Assembly (NCBI GenBank): GCA_003165455.1
Contig: PLUJ01000210.1
Coordinates: forward strand, 9,227-19,350
Direction of reading: 5' to 3'
DNA from: Acidobacteriaceae bacterium
Lineage (GTDB): Bacteria > Acidobacteriota > Terriglobia > Terriglobales > Acidobacteriaceae
Length of the DNA stretch: 10,124 nucleotides
This document shows, in pieces, positions 5,875 through 10,124 of the stretch. Within the stretch, counting starts at the first letter, position 1. The number at the start of each line of letters is the position of its first letter. Under the pieces are notes generated by a model, which searched no databases, was not told where the DNA came from, and saw nothing but the letters and a program-made list of their open reading frames with translations. Made by a program: the position numbers and the translations under genes.

Positions 5875-6643
5875 CCCGGCGCCAACATCTCTCGACGTTC
5901 TGGCCATTGCCGCGCACCGCGATGACGTGGAGCAAACCTGTGGTGGCACTTTGCTCGGAGCGGCTCACCGGGGTCAGCGAACCGGCATTCTTGATTTGAC
6001 TCGAGGTGAAATGGGAACGCGCGGCAGCGCCGAGGATCGAGCGCGCGAAGCTGCGGACGCTGCGAAGATTCTTGGTGCCGAATGGCGGCGGGCGCTCGAT
6101 ATTCCGGATGGCCGGGTCGAGAATACGTGGGAAAATCGTCTAAAAGTGGCAGCCGTAATCCGGCAGACCCGGCCGCGGGTTGTGATTTTGCCTTATTGGA
6201 AGGGTCGGCATCCGGACCATTACACAACGTCTGTGCTGGGATATGAGGCGTGCTTTTTGGCGGGACTGAGGAAGTTGGATCTTGGATCTCAGATGTCAGC
6301 TTCCGATATAGGCGAACCGACATCTGACGAGGGGCTTGCTCCTCACCGCCCGTTCAAGATTATCTACGCAACGCTTTATTACGATGTGCGGCCGACTTTT
6401 GTCGTCGACATCAGCGAGCAGTTCGAGAGCAAGTTTGCTTCCATCATGGCGTATAAATCGCAGTTCAGCGACCAGGACGCGGGGAAGGATCTCTTCCCTG
6501 CGCATGACGAGATTTATGCGCGGGTGGAATCGATGGCTCGATACTATGGAGCGCTCGGCGGCGTTAAATACGGAGAGCCTTTTCTGCAGAAAGAAGTTGG
6601 CCTGGTGGAAGATCTGCTGGGGATTCCTGTGAAATCGATCTGA
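5867..6643 (+). CDS. bshB1: Bacillithiol biosynthesis deacetylase BshB1 (PIG-L/LmbE family)
   Basis: A 258-residue zinc hydrolase predicted to deacetylate N-acetylglucosaminyl-malate to glucosaminyl-malate, the second step of bacillithiol synthesis (also possibly bacillithiol-conjugate amidase activity). Seen: the zinc/catalytic motif AHRDDVE (His17, Asp19, Asp20), with Arg18 replacing the family's usual Pro; TRGEMGTRGS; and PYWKGRHPDHY (109-119) with His115 and zinc ligand His118. The C-terminal half, with VVDISEQFESKFASIMAYKSQF, is typical of BshB1 rather than of other LmbE proteins. Start TTG 5867 overlaps the DUF190 stop region; AAGGGA lies just upstream. Residues about 138-158 (GSQMSASDIGEPTSDEG) look like an insertion relative to the family and contain a DNA inverted repeat. 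bshA and bshC are not in the window. Confidence 0.9.
   Translation: MSSPAPTSLDVLAIAAHRDDVEQTCGGTLLGAAHRGQRTGILDLTRGEMGTRGSAEDRAREAADAAKILGAEWRRALDIPDGRVENTWENRLKVAAVIRQTRPRVVILPYWKGRHPDHYTTSVLGYEACFLAGLRKLDLGSQMSASDIGEPTSDEGLAPHRPFKIIYATLYYDVRPTFVVDISEQFESKFASIMAYKSQFSDQDAGKDLFPAHDEIYARVESMARYYGALGGVKYGEPFLQKEVGLVEDLLGIPVKSI
6289..6327 (+). repeat. Inverted repeat inside bshB1, at an apparent insertion
   Basis: TCAGATGTC (6289-6297) is the exact reverse complement of GACATCTGA (6319-6327), with a 21-base spacer. Immediately before it is a 7-base tandem duplication, TTGGATC TTGGATC (6275-6288). The segment encodes the Ser/Glu-rich stretch that appears extra compared with other BshB1 proteins, so it may be a short in-frame insertion. 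Confidence 0.65.
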
Positions 6644-6680
6644 AGCTCACCTTTTTGAAACCCACTACGAATCATTTCTC

Positions 6681-7355
6681 TTACAACTTCATCGCAACGG
6701 CCAGTCCATCGCGAATCGGCAGAATCGTGGTGAAAAACTCCGGAGAATCGTAAAGCTGACGGTTGAACTCCAGGATGGCTTTGGTGCGGGCTTCTTTGGG
6801 ATTTTTCTCGGCAATTCTACCGCTCCATAGAACGTTGTCCGTGATAAATAATCCCCCTTTGCGCAGACGGGAAGACACGAGGCGAAGGACGCGCGGATAG
6901 TCTTCTTTATCGACATCATTGAAGATGATGTCGTATTGTTCCTTTTGCTCCGAGAGGAATTCGAGCGCATCGCCAGTATGCAGGGTAATGCGATTGGCAA
7001 CGCCGGCGCGATTGAAGTAACGACGAGCGCGCTCGGCGTTGTTTGGGTCGCCGTCCGTATAAATCACCCTGCCCTTTTCACCCACGGCCTGAGCCCACCA
7101 GAGGGTGGAGTAGCCGATCGCAGAGCCCAACTCAAAGACCGTCCTGGCATCGATCATTAACGCGAGTTGCTGCAGGATGCGAGCGACCGCAGGCCCGACG
7201 ATGGGCACGTCATGCAGGGAAGCATAATCTTCCATCTCCGCCAGGACGACGTCTCGCTTGGGCAACATGGCGTAGAGATAATCGTCGACGGCTCCGGCAG
7301 TGGTGAGGTTATAGTGTCTCCAGTTCGGCTTTTTCGTTGCTGCTGTTGTCGGCAT
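6681..7355 (-). CDS. SAM-dependent O-methyltransferase (COG4122, catechol/caffeoyl-CoA OMT-like)
   Basis: A 224-residue class I methyltransferase. SAM-binding motif I is VFELGSAIGYST (73-84); the acidic loop YTDGDP (99-104) would hold the ribose; and DIIFNDVDKEDYP (142-154) plus GGLFITDNVLWSGR give the Asp, Asp and Asn residues that bind the divalent metal in this family. In most relatives the D147 region reads FIDADK; Asn146 and Val148 are mild changes. The substrate is probably a catechol-like hydroxyl but is not predictable; bacterial YrrM-type members also act on modified tRNA. Start ATG 7355 has GAGG at 7368-7365, nine bases upstream. It lies 30 bases after the UPF0173 hydrolase on the same strand, a probable two-gene operon, and converges with bshB1, 37 bases away, without a recognisable terminator in between. 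Confidence 0.92.
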   Translation of the reverse strand: MPTTAATKKPNWRHYNLTTAGAVDDYLYAMLPKRDVVLAEMEDYASLHDVPIVGPAVARILQQLALMIDARTVFELGSAIGYSTLWWAQAVGEKGRVIYTDGDPNNAERARRYFNRAGVANRITLHTGDALEFLSEQKEQYDIIFNDVDKEDYPRVLRLVSSRLRKGGLFITDNVLWSGRIAEKNPKEARTKAILEFNRQLYDSPEFFTTILPIRDGLAVAMKL

Positions 7356-7385
7356 ATATTTCTACCTCACACGACTATTCATCTT

Positions 7386-8102
7386 TTACGCGGCGATGGA
7401 ATCCCGCACAGTTACTCCGGGCTTGAGTGTGACCACATTTAAGTCCGGCACAAGTTTTTGTAGTTCGGCTGGGCTTCCGGTGAGCATGGGGAACGTGCCG
7501 AAGTGCATGGGGATTACGGTTTTTGGCTTAAGCAAATTGCAGGCATAGGCCGCCTCGCGCGGGCCCATGGTGAAATGGTCGCCGACTGGAATCATAACGA
7601 TTTCCGGCGCGTAAAGTTCCCGAATGATCGCCATGTCGCCGAAGACGTTGGTGTCGCCCGCGTGATAAATTTTGACGCCATTGTCGAATTCGACGACGTA
7701 GCCGCAGGCCTCGCCTCCGTAGACGAGTTGGTCGCCATCCTGAATGCCGCAAGAGTGATCGGCATGCACCATGGTGACTTTGATATCGCCCACAAGTTGC
7801 GTGCCGCCCTTGTTCATCATGGCGGTATTCTTGACGCCTTTTTTCTCTAACCACCCGCACAGCTCCGGAATGCCGACCACTTGAGGCTCATGCTGTTTGG
7901 CGATTTCGACAGCGTCGCCGATGTGGTCGCCATGACCGTGAGTAATCAGCATGGTGTCTACCTTCTTTACCTTCTTTTCGGAGGGTGGACACGCGGGGTT
8001 GTTCATGACCCATGGGTCGATGATGATGGTTTTTCCAGCAGGGGTTTCGATGCGAAATGTGGCGTGCCCAAGCCACGTGAGTTGAACGCCTTTCAAGTTC
8101 AT
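7386..8102 (-). CDS. UPF0173 metal-dependent hydrolase (metallo-beta-lactamase fold)
   Basis: A 238-residue protein of the UPF0173 (YtkL-like) group, very close to the family's usual 226-240 residues. Seen: the N-terminal LTWLGHATFRIET with IIIDPW, the metal-binding HGHGDH (55-60) of the metallo-beta-lactamase fold, then likely ligands His116 (HADHS), Asp150 (YHAGDTNVFGDM) and His200 (PMHFGTFP). A cytoplasmic, probably two-zinc or zinc/manganese hydrolase is expected; the substrate is unknown, although fold relatives include UlaG-type lactonases. The start ATG 8102 is seven bases after GGAG on the minus strand. It is the first gene of a probable operon with the O-methyltransferase and diverges from hpt with about 100 bases between. 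Nothing is missing or truncated. Confidence 0.93.
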   Translation of the reverse strand: MNLKGVQLTWLGHATFRIETPAGKTIIIDPWVMNNPACPPSEKKVKKVDTMLITHGHGDHIGDAVEIAKQHEPQVVGIPELCGWLEKKGVKNTAMMNKGGTQLVGDIKVTMVHADHSCGIQDGDQLVYGGEACGYVVEFDNGVKIYHAGDTNVFGDMAIIRELYAPEIVMIPVGDHFTMGPREAAYACNLLKPKTVIPMHFGTFPMLTGSPAELQKLVPDLNVVTLKPGVTVRDSIAA

Positions 8103-8189
8103 TCCTTTGCTCCGGCTGCCGCCCAGCTTGAATTCTCGACTAAACCGTCCCCGGTATTTCTCAACGTGGGCGGGAGCTTGACTTTAGTT

Positions 8190-8195
8190 TAATAT
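8190..8195 (+). promoter_or_regulatory. Candidate -10 box just before hpt
   Basis: TAATAT (8190-8195) ends 8 bases before ATG 8204, predicting a start near 8202 and a leader of two bases or none. No ribosome site is present between it and the ATG. A nearby TTGACT (8178-8183) is only 6 bases upstream of the box, so it cannot serve as its -35. Confidence 0.35.
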
Positions 8196-8203
8196 GAAAC
8201 GCC

Positions 8204-8755
8204 ATGACGGAACTCAAGGTACTGATCTCTCGCGACGAAATTATGCGAAGAGTGGCGGAGCTTGGCTCTGAGATTACGCGGGATTTTGCTGGGCAACCCG
8301 TAATTCTGGTGGGAGTATTGAAGGGATCCGCGATTTTCCTCGCCGACCTGGCGCGGCAGATTAATCTGGATGCGACTTTCGACTTTGTAGGCATTTCGAG
8401 TTACGGCAATCGGCCCAGCCCCACGCAGGAGTTGAAGAATGGATGGGATTCCACGGGTGAAGTAAAGCTGACGAAGGATGTGGATCAGTCAATGCAGGGC
8501 AAGAACGTGATCGTGGTGGAAGACATTCTGGATACGGGGTTGACGCTCACGGTACTCAAGAAACTCTTGCTGGCTCACCAACCCAAGGCGCTGAAGATCG
8601 CGGCCTTGCTGGATAAACCTTCGCGGCGAAAACTGCCTCTGCAAGGCGACTATGTGGGCTTTACGATTCCGGACGAGTTTGTTGTGGGCTACGGACTCGA
8701 TTACGCGGAACGTTACCGTAACTTGCCGGATATTTGCGTGATACCACGGGAGTGA
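8204..8755 (+). CDS. hpt: Hypoxanthine phosphoribosyltransferase
   Basis: A 183-residue purine-salvage enzyme that converts hypoxanthine (and guanine) with PRPP to IMP (and GMP) in the cytoplasm. Seen: LVGVLKGSAIFLADL (PPi-binding loop, Lys40), the flexible-loop start SSYG (65-68), the PRPP-binding motif VIVVEDILDTGLTL (102-115, with Glu106 and Asp107), and the base-binding end DYVGFTIPDEFVVGYGLDYAERYRNLPDI. The flexible catalytic loop is about ten residues longer than usual: 17 positions separate Gly68 from the Gly of STGEVKLTKDVD, against about 7 in Bacillus Hpt. The reading frame is otherwise intact. ATG 8204 gives the standard N-terminus, but no ribosome site precedes it; a -10-like TAATAT is 8 bases upstream. 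The gene diverges from the UPF0173 hydrolase and is followed by the phosphatase gene after 71 bases. Confidence 0.95.
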   Translation: MTELKVLISRDEIMRRVAELGSEITRDFAGQPVILVGVLKGSAIFLADLARQINLDATFDFVGISSYGNRPSPTQELKNGWDSTGEVKLTKDVDQSMQGKNVIVVEDILDTGLTLTVLKKLLLAHQPKALKIAALLDKPSRRKLPLQGDYVGFTIPDEFVVGYGLDYAERYRNLPDICVIPRE

Positions 8756-8810
8756 AAGTAGGACCGAACGCCGTTAGTCGCTGCTCGGCAATCAGGACTC
8801 GAAGTACGAC

Positions 8811-8819
8811 TGCTATCAT
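8811..8819 (+). promoter_or_regulatory. Extended -10 promoter directly before the GAF-SpoIIE phosphatase gene
   Basis: TGCTATCAT (8811-8819) is an extended -10 element (TG, one base, TATCAT). It ends 7 bases before ATG 8827, so the predicted first base is about 8826: a leaderless transcript. The in-frame ATG at 8818 lies inside the box and would not be transcribed from it. Confidence 0.5.
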
Positions 8820-8826
8820 GGAAACG

Positions 8827-10124
8827 ATGGGGCCAGTTCTGAATAATCCTGGAAAACACCTGAATGTCGAGCGGTTGTTGCTGGAGATGTCCGATGTTCT
8901 GGCAACCTCGCTCGATCTGGAGACCACACTGCGCCGTATTGCAGAGGTGGTGCGAACGGTTATCGACTATGAAATTTTCGCCATCTTGCTGCTGAACGAA
9001 AAAACTCAGGAACTTCGCTTTCGATTTCAATTTGGCTATCCGGCGGATTGGGCCGATCGTGCGCGCGTAAAGGTTGGCGAGGGCGTCACTGGAAAAGCCG
9101 CACAGTTAAAACAGGCGGTCCTGGTGGATGACGTCACGCTTGACCCTGCTTACATTGCCGCGATACCCAATGTACGCTCGGAACTGGCGGTGCCACTCAT
9201 CATCAAGAATCGTGTGATCGGCGTAATGGACCTTGAAGCGCGCCATCCAAATTACTTTAATGAAGAGCACAGCCGGTTGCTCACGCTAGTGGCGTCGCGA
9301 ATTGCCGGAGGCATCGAGAACGCACAGTTGTACACGCGCATCAAGCGCCAGGCGCGGATTCTTGAACTGCTGAATGAAATTGCCCGCGAGCTCTCCTCGA
9401 TCCTGAATCTGGATGAACTTTTGAATCGGGTGGCGGAGCTCTTGCGGAAGCTAATTGATTACCAGATATTCAGCATTCTGCTCCTCGACGCTTCTGGAGA
9501 GAAGCTGCAGCACCGATTCTCTTTGCGTTTTCACGAAAATGTTCACCTTAAGCGCGAGGTTCCGTTAGGGCTCGGGCTGGTTGGACATGCCGCTCAAAGC
9601 AAACAGGCAATTCTGGTGCCGGATGTAAGCAAAGATTCGCGTTATATCGAAGCGAACCCGGAGACTCGCTCGGAACTGGCGGTACCGCTGATTTATAAGG
9701 ACAAGGTAATTGGTGTGCTCGATATGGAACATAGCAAGCGCGGCTTCTTTACGGAGGAACACAAGCGGACCATTGTGACCCTCTCCGCGCAGGTGGCAAT
9801 CGCCATTGAGAACGCGCAACTGTACGAAGAGATCGGAAGGCAGGAGCGGCGACTGGAGCGCGACTTGGCACTGGCGCGGGAGCTACAGCAGCGGTTGCTG
9901 CCGCAGACCCTGCCGACGGTTGCGCATTTGGAACTGGCTGCGAAATTTGTTCCGGCGCGCGCGATTGGCGGAGATCTCTACGATTTTGTTCCCTACTCAT
10001 TATCGCGTCTGGGGATTGCGATCGGCGACGTCAGCGGCAAAGGTGCACCGGCAGCTATTTACGCGGCGCTCGTCAGCGGAATTCTCCGCTCCCACGCACC
10101 CATCGAACCTGGTCCGGCGGAAAT
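8827..10124 (+). CDS. GAF-GAF-SpoIIE (RsbU-like PP2C) serine/threonine phosphatase; runs off the right edge
   Basis: An open frame of 432 codons to the window end with no stop. It holds two tandem GAF sensor domains (about 15-180 and 180-345) that are clearly duplicates: RSELAVPL recurs at 117-124 and 281-288, followed by VIGVMDLE / VIGVLDME and IENAQLY in both. A coiled-coil linker, rich in RQERRLERDLALARELQQRLLP (about 339-361), leads to the start of a PP2C/SpoIIE phosphatase domain with GGDLYDF (381-387, Asp383) and GDVSGKG (400-406, Asp401), the metal-binding aspartates. Such proteins dephosphorylate anti-sigma-factor antagonists in partner-switching stress or development pathways, with GAF domains sensing a small ligand or redox state. 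No partner is visible in the window. Start choice: ATG 8827 versus 8818; only GGAAA two bases before 8827 resembles a ribosome site. Confidence 0.9.
   Translation, partial: MGPVLNNPGKHLNVERLLLEMSDVLATSLDLETTLRRIAEVVRTVIDYEIFAILLLNEKTQELRFRFQFGYPADWADRARVKVGEGVTGKAAQLKQAVLVDDVTLDPAYIAAIPNVRSELAVPLIIKNRVIGVMDLEARHPNYFNEEHSRLLTLVASRIAGGIENAQLYTRIKRQARILELLNEIARELSSILNLDELLNRVAELLRKLIDYQIFSILLLDASGEKLQHRFSLRFHENVHLKREVPLGLGLVGHAAQSKQAILVPDVSKDSRYIEANPETRSELAVPLIYKDKVIGVLDMEHSKRGFFTEEHKRTIVTLSAQVAIAIENAQLYEEIGRQERRLERDLALARELQQRLLPQTLPTVAHLELAAKFVPARAIGGDLYDFVPYSLSRLGIAIGDVSGKGAPAAIYAALVSGILRSHAPIEPGPAE

Noticed and set aside
5673..6323. A 216-codon minus-strand open frame opposite the DUF190 and bshB1 genes
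   Set aside because: No family resemblance; the plus-strand genes have diagnostic motifs over the same bases.
6644..6680. Bidirectional terminator between the convergent bshB1 and O-methyltransferase genes
   Set aside because: There are short T- and A-runs but no stem of useful length.
8178..8183. TTGACT as a -35 element for hpt
   Set aside because: A 17-base spacer would put the -10 over the hpt start codon, where the sequence does not match.
1..10124. Defence system, toxin-antitoxin pair, mobile element or CRISPR array
   Set aside because: All sizeable coding regions are explained by housekeeping, metabolic or signalling families, and no spaced repeat array or terminal inverted repeats with a transposase were found.

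Overview
This is an ordinary bacterial chromosomal window of small metabolic and housekeeping genes. No phage, insertion sequence, CRISPR array, tRNA or rRNA is visible. Gene content suggests Acidobacteriota (Terriglobia-like): a YncE-type lipoprotein, a BshB1 with the variant AHRDD motif, a GAF-GAF-SpoIIE phosphatase, moderately high GC, and several genes without a Shine-Dalgarno site. This placement is inferred from family resemblance only; no marker gene is present.

Left part (1-4312): a truncated lipoprotein gene runs leftward and its promoter region is shared divergently with a fused homocysteine S-methyltransferase/methylenetetrahydrofolate reductase. Rightward follow the small subunit of exonuclease VII (xseB), a degenerate response-regulator receiver protein, and a short-chain polyprenyl diphosphate synthase (ispA-like). 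xseB and ispA are commonly adjacent in bacteria; here the receiver gene separates them and xseA is not in the window.

Middle (4313-6643): the best-resolved regulatory system in the window is a fluoride-resistance locus. A sigma70-like promoter places its start at the first base of a fluoride riboswitch aptamer. The aptamer is followed by a hairpin that could mask the ribosome-binding site of crcB (fluoride channel). After crcB come an 18-bp tandem repeat, a RimJ/RimL-type acetyltransferase, a DUF190 protein (a family often found beside crcB) and a bacillithiol-pathway deacetylase (bshB1), which overlaps the DUF190 gene by 8 bases.

Right part (6644-10124): two leftward genes, an O-methyltransferase and a UPF0173 metal-dependent hydrolase, form a likely two-gene operon converging on bshB1. 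Divergent from them is hypoxanthine phosphoribosyltransferase, with an unusually long catalytic loop, followed by a GAF-GAF-PP2C (RsbU-like) phosphatase cut off by the window edge.

Two modes of translation start appear side by side. xseB, the receiver, crcB, the methyltransferase and the hydrolase have recognisable Shine-Dalgarno sites. The fused methyltransferase, ispA, hpt and the phosphatase instead have a -10-like hexamer ending 7-9 bases before the ATG, as expected for leaderless mRNAs. I found no clearly novel multi-gene system; the most interesting points are the riboswitch expression platform, the leaderless-start pattern, and two unusual protein insertions (BshB1 and Hpt).
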